A stretch of DNA of 64,000 nt from Turritopsis dohrnii (GCA_027922465.2 BQMF02000095.1:744001-808000), one strand, 5' to 3'. Counted from the stretch's first letter, positions 35,459 to 48,409 are shown. Notes: generated by a model not told the origin, from the sequence alone. Numbers and translations are program-made.

Positions 35459-38172
35459 TGAAAACAAAATACCTATCTGGGCAGAGATATTTACAAGCAA
35501 AAGGAAAACGTATGTACAGTGTGAAATGAAAAGGAAAAAGCAAATATAAAAATGAAAATGAAAAACAAACGAAAGATACCAACGTAATTAGAACAGGTAG
35601 GGGAGGTCGCACTACTTTTGACTTCAACCTTGACAATTTTCAAATTACGGTATTTCCTATAATAAACACGGCGGCGTTTAATATAGGGTGGTGTTCATTA
35701 GAGGACGAAAAATTAAAAATGAGGAAAAAACAGACTTTAAACAACAGTGTTTAAATGTGGAAGATGAGATCGTCATTCGTCCATGCATGCAGTTTGTGAT
35801 GACACAACGACACGTGTATTTGTGATGGATGGGAGTATGCGATTGGAATTTACAAGATGTCAGCCAAGAAAATTTTAGTGAAAGAATCACGTGTAATGGC
35901 TGAAGGATAGGGGAAGTTGGTTTGAGTGTTCCTGCGCAATTCAACTTCGAGTGCACAAGTAAAATTCATTAAAAATTTCTTTATAACGAACTGGTTGAAG
36001 TGGTAAAAGCAAATTTGTTTTCATTGAAGAATCGTTGATAAAAAACAAGTTGATAGAAAACAAGTAAAGCTCGTGTAAACTGTTTCCTAGTAAACACTGC
36101 TTTCAGGATGCGCCGTTTATCACAAAGGTTCAGCTAGAAGTGCAGTGTTTTATAGAGAGCGCCCTTTATTAGAGGAATCGGTAAGCAATAGTTTCTTATG
36201 AAAGTGTTTACACTGAATGAAAAAGAAAAAGTGTTGCTATTTTTAGCCTTTCATTCAGACGTTTTTTCACACACATGAAGTCAATTGCACGAACGTAAAA
36301 CAATAATGATAAATAGAGATTGATTACAGAAATATTATACGACATCAGAGGAAGAGTGCAGAATCATTGCAAATGTTTTTAAGTCAAATTTAGTAACTGT
36401 ACGAAAGAGTAATCCCTACCAAAAACTTATTCCTACTTTCCCAGCAATTTCCTTATGCCTCCAATCCCTATTCAGTCAACACCAGAGGGACTGGAAGTAA
36501 AGAAAGAAATTTGGTTTGTTACGTCAAGAATGCCAACAGCTGTTTAGAGAGTTGTTGTCCCTCAGTACAAGTGACAGATCAAAACCAACATGAAGACGAG
36601 TACTTGTTGGAAGTGCCAAAAATACTATAGCACAATTATAGCAACGAATGCTTACAAGCAGGTCTTGATGGAACACTATAATGCTGATGATGCTGATGAA
36701 CGAGGGTTCCTTTCCTTTATTGAAAAAATAGTTGACTTCATTTGTGAACAATCCCGTTTACGTGAATGGTGATATTTTGGATTGTGTTGCAAACACTGAA
36801 AAATGAAATTCACTCAATTTATGACAAAGATTATAACCAATACATACCAAATTTACATAAATGATTAAATGCAACACTCCTTCTAAAGTTTTTATAGTTC
36901 TTTGACATCATGCTTTTTTAGGAATTTAAATAACGGTCTGTTGGATGAAAAATACTAGCTGTCCATAAATTTCATCATAAAATTGAGTCATAAAGTTTGC
37001 AAAGCTAGTTGGAAGCTTTACATTTAAAAATGTTTTTATTTTATTTGTATCAAGATCTCAAATACCATCAAAATTAACTGATAGTAAATAAATCAAGTTT
37101 TAGCTATTGTAATGTATTTACTTGACAAATTTGTTACATTCGCTCCGTCCAACCGATTCCGTCCAACAGACAATATATCAATCTTAGTCTTTGATTTTTG
37201 TTCCAATAAATTTTCAATATGGATATAATTTTGACAAGATAATGTTCTAAAGATGTCCGAGTTATGCATTATAAACTAATTTTTCGCATTTGTTTATTAT
37301 TTGAGGTGGAACTTGACTGGTTATTAAAAAATTTCATTGCACAAATTCTATCTCTTCCATCCAACAGACTTACTAAAATTTGAACTGTTACGGTAGCAGT
37401 TAGGCAAATTGGTTATGGTTCACAAAACTTTAACAATTTTCACTTATTATACACCAGTCAGTTTTAAAATCTTCTCAAAGTATCAAACTCCGTCCAACAG
37501 AATTTTTTAATTCAAAATATCACCGAATACGAATCTGCTTAAAGTACAAATCAGTCTATTTGAATTTTATATTATAACCTCAGGGCCGCAGGTTGGTGGA
37601 TTACAAAGTACAACAAGGATTACAAAGTGAGATATTGCAACAGTTGGTAGCAAGGTTTGAAAAAAAGACCTGAAACAATATGTTCATATGCAAAAGCACT
37701 GGGTAGTAGGTTGCACTGCGTAGTGCAAAAGTAAGTTTTGGGAACGTAGAAAGTTGTTAGGGGTATGGAAACGAAAGTATACTACATCTTTATAATATTT
37801 ATTCAGTGGCAATAAAATAATAATAAAGTAAAAATAGTTTCCGCTGTTCTCTTCGCAACAAAGAAATCTTCTGGCGGTATGTTTGTAACAACTGGCTCAA
37901 TGAATGAAAGTTTTTTCAATGTCCACGAAGTTTAAGACCACGAAAAATTGATTTTCTGTTTTGCTTAACACGTGCATGTTGAAAAAGCATTTTTATTGTC
38001 ATTGAATACAATTGGATTTATTAATTTCGCTAGTATAGCGAAGTATTGGTATCGTCGTTCTATGTATCTCCTTGACATTTTGGACGATCTCACTAAAGTA
38101 AATAATTGCATATAAAAGCCATGTCCGCACATACCTTAGCAATAAAATCTTTTGCAGGCTGACTAACGGGCT
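35459..38172. other. Gene-free interval with scattered short repeats
   Basis: No supported gene. Around 36930-37510 the motif CCGTCCAACAGA or its complement recurs at least four times, possibly marking a decayed element. A third GGTGGATTACAAA repeat copy lies at 37591-37640. Confidence 0.35.
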
Positions 38173-38428
38173 AAATTTGGACCAAATTATGAAAGTTCTC
38201 AAATTTTCATAAAAATTTGCACAAAGCACAATTAAAAGGTGCTGATTTCGAATTTGACAATCATTTTGTCAAATTTGGCCAAAATTGGGCAATTCGGGCC
38301 AAATTTGGACCAAATTATGAAAGTTCTCCAATTTTCATAAAGATTTGCACAAAACACAATTGAATGGTGCTGATTTCGAATTTGGCAGTCATTTTGTCAA
38401 ATTTGCCCAAAATTTGGCAATTTGGCAA
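38173..38428. repeat. 128-bp direct tandem repeat, two copies
   Basis: AAATTTGGACCAAATTATGA starts the units at 38173 and 38301; each ends in TTTTGTCAAATTTG-type sequence. The GCCAAATTTGG motif also recurs within the unit. Confidence 0.7.
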
Positions 38429-38806
38429 TGCTATATTGAGAATGTTTTATAATTGTTGAGAGCAGATTTGTGTAATTGTGACACCGTCCTGAAGACTTTA
38501 AGCCAAATTTGAGACGAACAAGTTTTGATCTATTTGTTTTGTATAATTGCGAGTTGAAATTCTGTTATCAACTATTGTATCTCACAGTTCTATGAACAGT
38601 ACATATTTGTAAGAATTGTGAGAATGCAATATAGCGAAATTTTCCGACTTCCAAGTCGTCTTGTTTTTCTTAATCTTAAAAAAAAAACACTTATGGTTTC
38701 TTCAAAATTGTTATGAACGATAAAAAATAATAATACTATCAGACCAACGTTGAAAGAAACCATGTAAATTGAGATCGTACCTATGAAACATTCAATATGG
38801 TAATAT

Positions 38807-41689
38807 GGTCTCAATGCAATGGTTTCACACTGACGTCGCACAAAATAAAATGAAATAATCACTCTCACAACTCAATCTACCATTTTGCGTGACAGGCAAA
38901 CAGACAAACAAACAAACAGAGAATCGGCTATTAATATATAGACTAGCCGCCAAGGCGGCGTCGCTCGCCGCCCATGTTCAGCCTGAGTTGAGCTTACGAA
39001 AATTAAAATTAAGGAATTGTCAATGTTACGAAGTGTTACCATCTTGTAGAGCTTAAAATTCTGAGCAAGAAAATGTATAGGATCATATGTCTATGACGCA
39101 CCGTTACGGAGATCAAAAATTTTGATGACGCCATAGGCCCGTCCCCCCGAAAATTTAGACCTAAATTTTTCGTCACCCTATATCGTCACCCTGTATCGCG
39201 GACCCCAAAAAACGTCAATTATCCCTATTGGTTATCGAGATAATTTTCCCTAAACGTCGCATTCGATTAGGGTCTCAATGCAATGGTTTCACACTGACGT
39301 CGTCGCGCACAAGAAGAGAAATAATTTATGTGTGATCTTACATTGCTGACTCTCTTTCGCAGTTCACATCTACCATTTTGCGTGACTTACAAACAAACAA
39401 ACAAACAGACAGACGGAGAATCGGCTATTAATATATAGACTAAAGCGGCCAAGGCGGCGTCTCTCGCCGCCCATGTTCAGCATGCGTTGACTTCACGAAA
39501 AATAAAATTAAGGAATTAGCAACCAAAAGTGTATGTTCCCATGTTTTAGAGCTCGAAAAACTGATCGTTCCGTTACGACCAACCATTACAGAGATATCAT
39601 TGATCAAAAATTTTGATGAGGTCACAGGTCCGTCCCCCTAAAAAATTACACCCAAATTTTTCGTCACCCCATCGCCTGTATCGCAGACCCCCAAAAACGT
39701 CAGTTATCCCTATTGATTGCCGAGAAAATTTTCCCTAAACGTCACACTGACGTCGCACAAAATAAAATGAAATAATCATTCTCACAACTCAATCTACCAT
39801 TTTGCGTGACAGACAAACAAACAGACAGACAGAGAATCGGCTATTAATATATAGACTAGCCGCCAACGTGGCGTCGCTCGCCGCCCATGTTCAGTATGCG
39901 TTGTGTCACCTCCCAATGAGTTCACGAAAAATAAAATTAAGGAATCGACATCTTGTAGAGCTCGAAATTCTGAGCAAAAAAATGTATAGAATCATATGTC
40001 TATGATGCATCGTTTCGGAGATATCGTCGATCAAAAGTTTTGATGACGTCATAGAACCCGTCCCCAAAAATTTTGCTCAAATTTTTTCGTCACCCCATGG
40101 CCAATATCGTGAACACCCCAAAAAACGTCAGTTATCCCTATTGGTTACGGAGATAATTTTCCCTAAATGTCGCATTCGATTAGGGTCTCAATGCAATGGT
40201 TTCACACTGACGTCGCGCACAAGAAGAGAAATAATTTATTTGTGATCTTACATTGCTGACTCCCGATTTCTTTCGCAGTTCACATCTACCATTTTGCGTG
40301 ACTTACAAACAAATAAACAGACAAACAGAGAATCGGCTATTAATGTATAGACTAGCCGCCAAGGCGGCGTCGCTCGCCGCCCATGTCCACCTTCAGCCTG
40401 CGTTTGGTTCACGAAAAATAAAATTAGGGATTTGGCAATAATAAGTGTGCCCATGTTGTAGAGCTCGAAAAACTGGTCAAAAAAAATGTATGGGATCGTT
40501 TTGTTACGACCAACTGTTATGGAAATATTGTTGATCAAAACTTTTGATGACGTCATAGACCCGTCCCCCAAAAAAACTTGGCCTAAATTTGAGAACACCA
40601 AAAATAAAATTAAGGATTTAGCAATAATAAGTGTGCCCATGTTGTAGAGCTCGAAAAACTGATCAAAAAAATGTATGGGATCGTTTTCCTACGATCAACC
40701 GTTCCGGAGATATCGTCGATCAAAATTTTGATGACGTCATAGACCCGTCCCCCAAAAAAATTAGACCCAAATTTTTCGTCACTCTATCGCCTGCATCGCG
40801 GACCCCAAAAAACGTCAGTTATCCCCCTATTGGTTACCGAGATAATTTTCCCTAAACGTCTCATTCGATTAGGGTCTCAATACAATGGTTTCACACTGAC
40901 GTCGCACAAAATAAAATAAAATAATCACTCTCACAACTCAATCTACCATTTTGCGTGACCTACAAACAAACAAACGCACAAACAAACAAACAAACAGAGA
41001 ATCGGCTATTAATATATAGACTAGCCGCCAAGGCGGCGTCGCTCGCCGCCCATGTCCACCTTCAGTATGCGTTGGGTTCACGAAAAATAAAATTAAGGAT
41101 TTACCAATAATAAGTGTGCCCATGTTGCAGAGCTCGAAAAACTGATCAAAAAAATGTATGGGATCCTTTTCCTATGGTCAACCGTTAGAGAGATATCTTC
41201 GCTCAAACATTTTGATGACGTCACAGACCCGTCCCCCAAAAAATTTGGCCTAAATTTGAGTTCACCGAAAATAAAATTAAGGAATTTGCAATGATAAGTG
41301 TGCCCATGTTGTAGAGCTCGAAAAACTGATCAAACAAATGTATGGGATCGTTTTCCTACGATCAACCGTTTCGGAGATATCGTCGATCAAAATTTTGATG
41401 ACGTCATAGACCCGTCCCCCAAAAAAATTAGACCCAAATTTTTCGTCACTCTATCGCCTGTATCGCGGACCCCATAAAACGTCAGTTATCCCTATTGGTT
41501 ACCGAGATAATTTTCCCTAAACGTCGCATTCGATTAGGGTCTCAATACAATGGTTTCACACTGACGTCGCACAAAATAAAATAAAATAATCACTCTCACA
41601 ACTCCATCTACCATTTTGCGTGACTTACAAACAAACAAACGCACAAACAAACAAACAAACAAACAGAGAATCGGCTATTAATATATAGA
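38807..41689 (-). mobile_element. Helitron tandem array, subfamily I (units with GGCGGC hairpin)
   Basis: Units on the minus strand span 38943-39439, 39440-39855, 39856-40351, 40352-41020 and 41021-41689, with a truncated unit at about 38807-38942. Each starts TCTATATATTAATAGCCG (or a close variant) and ends with stem GGCGGC / loop GAGCGAC / stem GCCGCC, a 7-nt spacer TTGGCGG and CTAG, directly joined to the next TC. This is the canonical Helitron form: TC at the 5' end, hairpin plus CTRR at the 3' end, no TIR. The two 669-bp units carry an internal duplication of the core. No Rep/helicase is encoded. Each unit has a (GTTT)n-like stretch near its 5' end. Confidence 0.75.
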
Positions 41690-44600
41690 CTAGACGCCAA
41701 GGCGTCGTCGCACGCCACCAACGATCAACATGCAGGCAAAACATTTCTTACCGGTTTTTATTTCGAAAATGATCCCTTTATTCAAATCCCGTGTACGCGT
41801 ATAAACCATATAAACTTTACGCGTATAGCCGCCAAGGCGGCGTCGCTCGCCGACCATGTTCATCTTGTGTTGTGTCGCACGACGCCCGCAATCAACATAC
41901 ATTTTTGGCAAAACATTTCTTACCGGTTTTTATTTCGAAAATGAACCCGTGTCCCGTGTACGCGTATAAAAGTGGTTGTATGTTCTGATAAAAAAAACTG
42001 ACGTCAAATGAATGATACAGTAGAATCTGACGTCATTATAGAGAAAAAAATGTTCACACTGCTGCGTGGTTTTACGCGGACAATATAGGAAATCCTACGT
42101 AAAATTTAGTTAAATATATCACTCTCTAAAATAAAAGTGTGACACACAGCGCGGATTATTATAATAAGACTAGTATCCCGGGTAAAACCTTTTTACCGAA
42201 CTTAACTTAGAAAACATTAGGTCAAATCCACCATTCCCCCCGTGTACGCACCCCGTGACGAAAATTTTAATTACGGATTCGTGACTTAAAAGTGTACCCA
42301 TGTTGTAGAGCTCGAAAAACTGATCAAAAAAATGTATGGGATCGTTTTGCCACGACCAACCGTTAGAGAGATATCGCTGATCAAAGGTTTCGATGACGTC
42401 ATATCCGCATAACCAAATAAAATTTAGGCCCAAATGATGCGTCACCCCATCACCCGTATCGCTGACCCCCAAAAACGTCAGTTATCCCTATTGGTTCTCG
42501 AGATATTTCCCCAAAAACGTCGCGTTCGATTGGGGATGCAATGCAATGATTCCCTGTGATCATAAAAAACTGACGTCAAATGATGCCACGTGCTTTTGGA
42601 ATGATCGTGAAAAAAGTGTCTCTCGCCTCTACGTGGTTTTACGCGCTCGTAAGAGGATAATGACCGTAAATTTAAACTAAATATATCACTCTCTAAAATA
42701 AAAGTGGGATGCACAACGCGGATTATTATAATAAGACTAGTATCCCGGGTAAAACCTTTTTACCGAACTTAACTTAGAAAACATTAGGTCAAATCCACCA
42801 CTCCCGTGTACGTACCCCGTGACGAAAAAATAAATCATGGAATCGCAACTCAAAAGTGCACCCATGTTGTAGAGCTCGAAAAACTGATCAAAAAAGTGTA
42901 TGGGATCGTTTCGCTACGACCAACCATTGCAGAGATATCCTCGATCAAAGATTTTGATGACGTCATATCCGCAGTACCAAATAAAATTTAGGCCCAAATG
43001 ATGCGTCACTCCATCACCCATATCGCGGACCCTAAAAAACGTCAGTTATCCCTATTGGTTCTCGAGATATTTCCCCAAAAACGTCGCGTTCGATTGGGGA
43101 TGCAATGCAGTGATTCCCCGTGATCATAAAAAAAACTGACGTCAAATGATGCCACGTGCTTTTGGAATGATCGTGAAAAAAGTGTCTCTCGCATCTACGT
43201 GGTTTTACGCGCACATAAGAGGACGATGACCGTAAATTTAAACAAATATATCACTCTCTAAAATAAAAGTGGGATGCACAGCGCGGATTATTATAATAAG
43301 ATAGTATCTCGCGTAAAAGTTTTTTACGGCTTTAATTTCGAAAAGGATGTGCAAGAATCCCACATTCCCGTGTGCGAACCCCGTGACCAAAATTTCAATT
43401 ACGGAATTGGGACTGGAAAATGTACCCAGGTTGTAGAGCTTGAAAAACTGAGCAAAAAAATGTATGGGATCGTTTCGCTACGACCAACCGTTGCAGAGAT
43501 ATCATCGGTCAAAGATTTTAATGACGTCATAGCCGCAGTACCAAATAAAATTTAGGCCCAAATGTTGCGTCACCCCATCACCCGTGTTGCCGACCCTAAA
43601 AAACGTCAGTTATCGCTATTGGTTCTCGAGATATTTCCCCAAAAACGCCGCGTTCGATTGGGGGTGCAATGCAATGGCTCCCCCGTGATACGACAAAAAT
43701 AACTGACGTCACGCCGCGTGCTATTATACTAATCGTCAATTGTCAATGGTCTAACGAAAAAATGACCACGATTAAGAAGATTTTGACCGTAAATTTCGAA
43801 AAAACACAACACTCTCTAAAATAAAAGTGGTATGCACAACGCGGATTAGTATATATAGACTAGTATCTCGCGTAAAAGTTTTTTACGGCTTTAATTTCGA
43901 AAAGGATGTGCAAGAATCCCACTTTCCCGTGTGCGAACCCCGTGACGAAAATTTCAATTACGGAATTGGGACTGGAAAGTGTACCCAGGTTGTAGAGCTT
44001 GAAAAACTGAGCAAAAAAATGTATGGGATCGTTTCGCTACGACCAACCGTTGCAGAGATATCGTCGGTCAAAGATTTTAATGACGTCATAGCCGCAGTAC
44101 CAAATAAAATTTAGGTCCAAATGTTGCGTCACCCCATCACCCGTGTTGCCGACCCTAAAAAACGTCAGTTATCGCTATTGGTTCTCGAGATATTTCCCCA
44201 AAAATGCCGCGTTCGATTGGGGATGCAATGCAATGGCTCCCCCGTGATACGACAAAAATAACTGACGTCACGCCGCGTGCTATTATACTAATCGTCAATT
44301 ATCAATGGTCTAACGAAAAAATGACCACGATTAAGAAGATTTTGACCGTAAATTATAAAAAAACACAACACTCTCTAAAATAAAAGTGGTATGCACAACG
44401 CGGATTAGTATATATAGACTAGTATCTCGCGTAAAAGTTTTTTACGACTTTAATTTCGAAAAGAATCTGCAGAAATACGACGCATTCCCGTGTGTGTACC
44501 CCGTGACGAAAATTTTAATTACGGAATCGGGACTGGAAAGTGTACTGATGTTGTACAGCTCGAAAAACTGAGCAAAAAAATGTATGGAATCGTTTCACTA

Positions 44601-46093
44601 CAACCAACCGTTGCAGAGATATCATTGATCAAAGATTTTAATGACGTCATATCCGCAGTACCAAATAAAATTTAGGCCTAAATGTTGCGTCACCCCGTCA
44701 ACCGTGTTGCTGACCCTTAAAAACGTCAGTTATCGCTATTGGTTCTCGAGATATTTCCCCAAAAACGTCGCGTTCGATTGGGGATGCAATGCAATGAATC
44801 CCCCGTGATACGGCAAAAATAACTGACGTCACGCCGCGTGCTATTATACTAATCGTCAATTATCAATGGTCTAACGAAAAAATGACCACGATTAAGAAGA
44901 TTTTGACCGTAAATTTTAAAAAAAACACAACACTCTCTAAAATAAAAGTGGGATGCACAACGCGGATTAGTATATACTAGTATCTCGCGTAAAAGTTTTT
45001 TACGGCTTTAATTTCGAAAAGGATGTGCAAGAATCCCACATTCCCGTGTGCGAACCCCGTGACGAAAATTTCAATTACAGAATTGGGACTGGAAAATGTA
45101 CCCAGGTTGTAGAGCTTGAAAAACTGAGCAAAAAAATGTATGGGATCGTTTCGCTACGACCAACCGTTGCAGAGATATCGTCAGTCAAAGATTTTAATGA
45201 CGTCATAGCCGCAGTACCAAATAAAATTTAGGCCCAAATGTTGCGTCACCCCATCACCCGTGTTGCCGACCCTAAAAAACGTCAGTTATCGCTATTGGTT
45301 CTCGAGATATTTCCCCAAAAACGCCGCGTTCGATTGGGGATGCAATGCAATGGCTCCACCGTGATACGACAAAAATAACTGACGTCACACCGCGTGCTAT
45401 TATACTAATCGTCAATTATCAATGGTCTAACGAAAAAATGACCACGATTAAGAAGATTTTGACCGTAAATTTAGAAAAAACACAACACTCTCTAAAATAA
45501 AAGTGGTATGCACAACGCGGATTAGTATATACTAGTATCCCGGGTAAAACCTTTTTACCGAACTTAACTTCGAAAACATTAGGTCAAATCCACCATTCCC
45601 GTGTACGTACCCCGTGACGAAAAAATAAATCATAGAATCGCAACTCAAAAGTGTACCCATGTTGTAGAGCTCGAAAAACTGATCAAAAAATTGTATGAGA
45701 TCGTTTCGCTACGATCAACCGTTGCAGAGATATCGTCGATCAAAGATATAGATGACGTCATAGCCGCAGTACCAAATAAAATTTAGGCCCAAATGTTGTG
45801 TCACCCGCTCACCCGTGTCGCAGACCCTAAAAAACGTCAGTTATCCCTATTGGTTCTCGAGATATTTCCCCAAAAACGTCGCGTTCGATTGGGGACGCAA
45901 TGCAATGATTCCCCGTGATCATAAAAAAACTGACGTCAAATGCCACGTGCTTTTGGAATGATCGTGAAAAAAGTGTCTCTCGCTTCTGCGTGGTTTTACA
46001 CGCACATAAGAGGACGATGACCGTAAATTAAAACTAAATATATCACTCTCTAAAATAAAAGTGGGATGCACAACGCGGATTATTATAATAAGA
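41690..46093 (-). mobile_element. Helitron tandem array, subfamilies II/III (units with GTAAAA hairpins)
   Basis: Unit limits: 41690-42169, 42170-42736, 42737-43301, 43302-43859, 43860-44418, 44419-44976, 44977-45531, 45532-46093. Minus-strand 5' ends are TCTTATTATAATAATCCGCG or TCTATATATACTAATCC. The 3' ends are GGTAAAA-AGG-TTTTACC + CGGGATA + CTAG, or CGTAAAA-AAC-TTTTACG + CGAGATA + CTAG. The first unit ends in another hairpin (GGCGT/ACGCC) and also contains an internal subfamily I-like 3' end at about 41826, so it is a hybrid. The core (GTAGAGCTCGAAAAACTGA, GATGACGTCATA, ACGTCAGTTATC) is shared with subfamily I. The base flanking the outer 5' end on the minus strand is A, as expected for A|T insertion. 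Confidence 0.75.
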
Positions 46094-47505
46094 TAGATTT
46101 TAAACCCCTTCAATATACAGATAACAAAATTACATGCAACCCAAAATATCAAAAATGAAATTGACAATAGTTGAGCATTCTACATATCCAGCAGGATAAT
46201 GGATATTTTTTTTAGTGAGAAAGTCAAATACTGAACATCCTAGTAAGAAAGTCAAATACTGAACATATGACATTCTGAAATATTTGAACGTCGGGAGTTT
46301 TGCTCAACCTCAAACCCAGGGTTTTTGGCCTTTTCGATATAAAGATGGTGGCGAAGACATTGTACAAAGTTATAAAAGTTTCGTATCAAACAATTCAAAA
46401 TCATAAATTATCTTTGAAAGCCAAGTCTCTTTATTTAGATATTTTTAAGATGACACGTTTTCCCACTTTTTACTATGTCAAACCCTTCTTACATGTTAGT
46501 CATCGGTTCAATGAAGTAAGTGGAGAAACGGCACTTAGAGTAGCATTTTCCTTAAAATAAATCATTTATCCTCCGACGATGGTTTATTGAGAGAAGTCCA
46601 AATAGCAGGGGAAAAAAATCAAAAAATCCTTTTGTTTATACCGCGACGTCAAGAGCGTTCCAAAAAAAGTCTTCGCGCACGCAATTCACATTGACTACGA
46701 AAATTTTGGATGCGGTAAGAAATTGGAACAAATTTAATGCTTGAAATAATCCGACAAAATCTGAAAAACCACTTATTAATATTTCGCGGTGGATTGCACA
46801 ATGTTTTCTTGCTCGTGTTAATGTCATTATCATGTCAATTCACGTCATTATCACGTCATTATCATGTCAATTAGGGAGATTCGTAAACGCGACGAGCCTG
46901 TTACACGAAAAAAATCAATTACTTGTGAGAATTTTTTTTTAAAAACTGGTCTACTAAAACGGTACTTCAGAGACTAAAAGCCTTTTGTTGTATCAAAAGC
47001 AACATCATTACTTTGCACGCTTATTTGAAAAGTTTCTAATGACTTTGTAGGGAAAAATTCACGAACAACTCTACTAAGTTGTCCGTAATTCCCCACAAAT
47101 CTATAGAAAAATAGTTTCGTGTAAACGAAACATGATTTTTCCGAATCCCGCTAATTCACGTAGCTGATAAATATCGGGAAGTATTTTGATGCTAAACAAA
47201 GTCGTTCAATGATTCCCCTTCTGATTCTCATAACACCGGGATGATGTCATCCATCTGCAAAAGAATTAGTTTGAATTTACCAAAAAATGTTCTCAGAACC
47301 ATTCTTTTAAAATGGAAGTCTTACTTTTAGCAAAGTTTATAGAGAGAGATGGTTTGGAAGCAATTGTTCTATGTTTTTGTTACAAATGTGCACCATCACG
47401 CTACATTAGCTCCTTTGAAATTCTTTGTTTTTACTGACAATCTCCCAGGAGGGTCTGTAACGTGACAAAAGATATGACGTTGAAATTCAAAAGCTGATCT
47501 ATATA
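46094..47505. other. Gene-free interval
   Basis: No supported coding region. Contains the inverted partner (46860-46945) of the repeat at 28828-28920. Confidence 0.35.
46860..46945. repeat. Dispersed repeat, inverted partner of 28828-28920
   Basis: Reads AATTAGGGAGATTCGTAAAC, CGACGAGCCTGTTACACG and AATTACTTGTGAGAA, the reverse complement of the 28.8 kb copy. Just upstream, ATTATCATGTCAATT-like units are repeated a few times. Confidence 0.55.
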
Positions 47506-47507
47506 TA

Positions 47508-48407
47508 CAGTGTGTCCACGAGAAAGTGGGCACCTAACTTTCAATAAGTATATCTTTTGTTTTTCGTCCTTGTTTTTTTCAATTTTTATATTAACAGAAA
47601 GAAAATTTTTTGCTCTTTCTAAATATACGACCTTTTTCATAGAAAAAAACAAATTTTCGGGAAATATAATCGATTTTACCATGAAACCATGACATTAAAT
47701 CAATAATGATCAATTAACGCTTACTTGAATAGGAGTTAATGACTCGATTAGCATGGGAAATCATATAAAACTAAAATATTGTAATAAAGCTGCGTTTATA
47801 CAAGGGAAACTTTACGTTTTTACAAGCTTGAAACATGAAGTTTCATTTCTAAAACTCTTTTACAAAAATTTAAAAACTTTGAATCGTGCTTTTTGATGGT
47901 GGATTTCTACCCAGAAACCGTTGTCTAAAAGCCTGACTAACAGCTACATAACTTTTTGTCTCATGAAACTTTCTTCTTATGATTGAATGAATTTCATAAA
48001 AAGTATGTTTTCTCGCTTATAAAGATTTTGGCAATGCTTTAGGAATATGAAATTATTAAATCATAATAAAAAATTTAAGGAATACACAATGAAAAAAAGT
48101 TTGTGCCTTCTAAAAAAATTTCGTGACAAAATTAGCACAACACCACCAACAGCGGTTGTTTCAACGAAACAAAAGGCTAATTGCTCGTTAAAAGTCTGTT
48201 TTATTGATCATTACAAAATTAACACCGTATCAAAACAAAAAATACTTAATATTCTTTAAAATAAAAATTTCTATAAGTAACAACTTATATTTTTGGAAAG
48301 CTAAAAAAATCCTCTTTCCAACGGTATAAAAACGGCATTGTATTGTTGAAAATTCGAAAAGTTATTTGTGTTTTAAACAAGGTGCCCACTTTCTGGTGGA
48401 CACACTG
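47508..48407. mobile_element. Mariner-like MITE, 900 bp, TA target site
   Basis: Left end CAGTGTGTCCACGAGAAAGT and, inverted from the right end, CAGTGTGTCCACCAGAAAGT are near-perfect TIRs of about 28 bp, continuing GGGCACC. Both ends are flanked by TA (47506-47507 and 48408-48409). Internal frames show no DDE/D motif, so it is non-autonomous. Confidence 0.8.
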
Positions 48408-48409
48408 TA

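Noticed and set aside
36524..36772. Overlapping frames of 60-75 codons on both strands
   Set aside because: No motif, no codon bias, no splice context; most likely chance frames in AT-rich DNA.
42806..45786. Recurring open frame of about 60-95 codons (VELEKLSKKMYGIVSLRPT type) in several units
   Set aside because: The frames recur because the Helitron units are near-identical. They have no domain, are lost in diverged copies of the same family, and run through Helitron ends, so they are not called as genes.
38807..46093. Ordinary centromeric-type satellite
   Set aside because: Family members also occur as short dispersed groups at 9.2-10.2 and 51.9 kb with the same precise ends, and terminal hairpins fit Helitrons better than a satellite.
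47508..48407. Coding gene in the 47.4-48.6 kb frames
   Set aside because: The frames cross mariner-like TIRs and have low-complexity AT-rich composition without a DDE/D motif.
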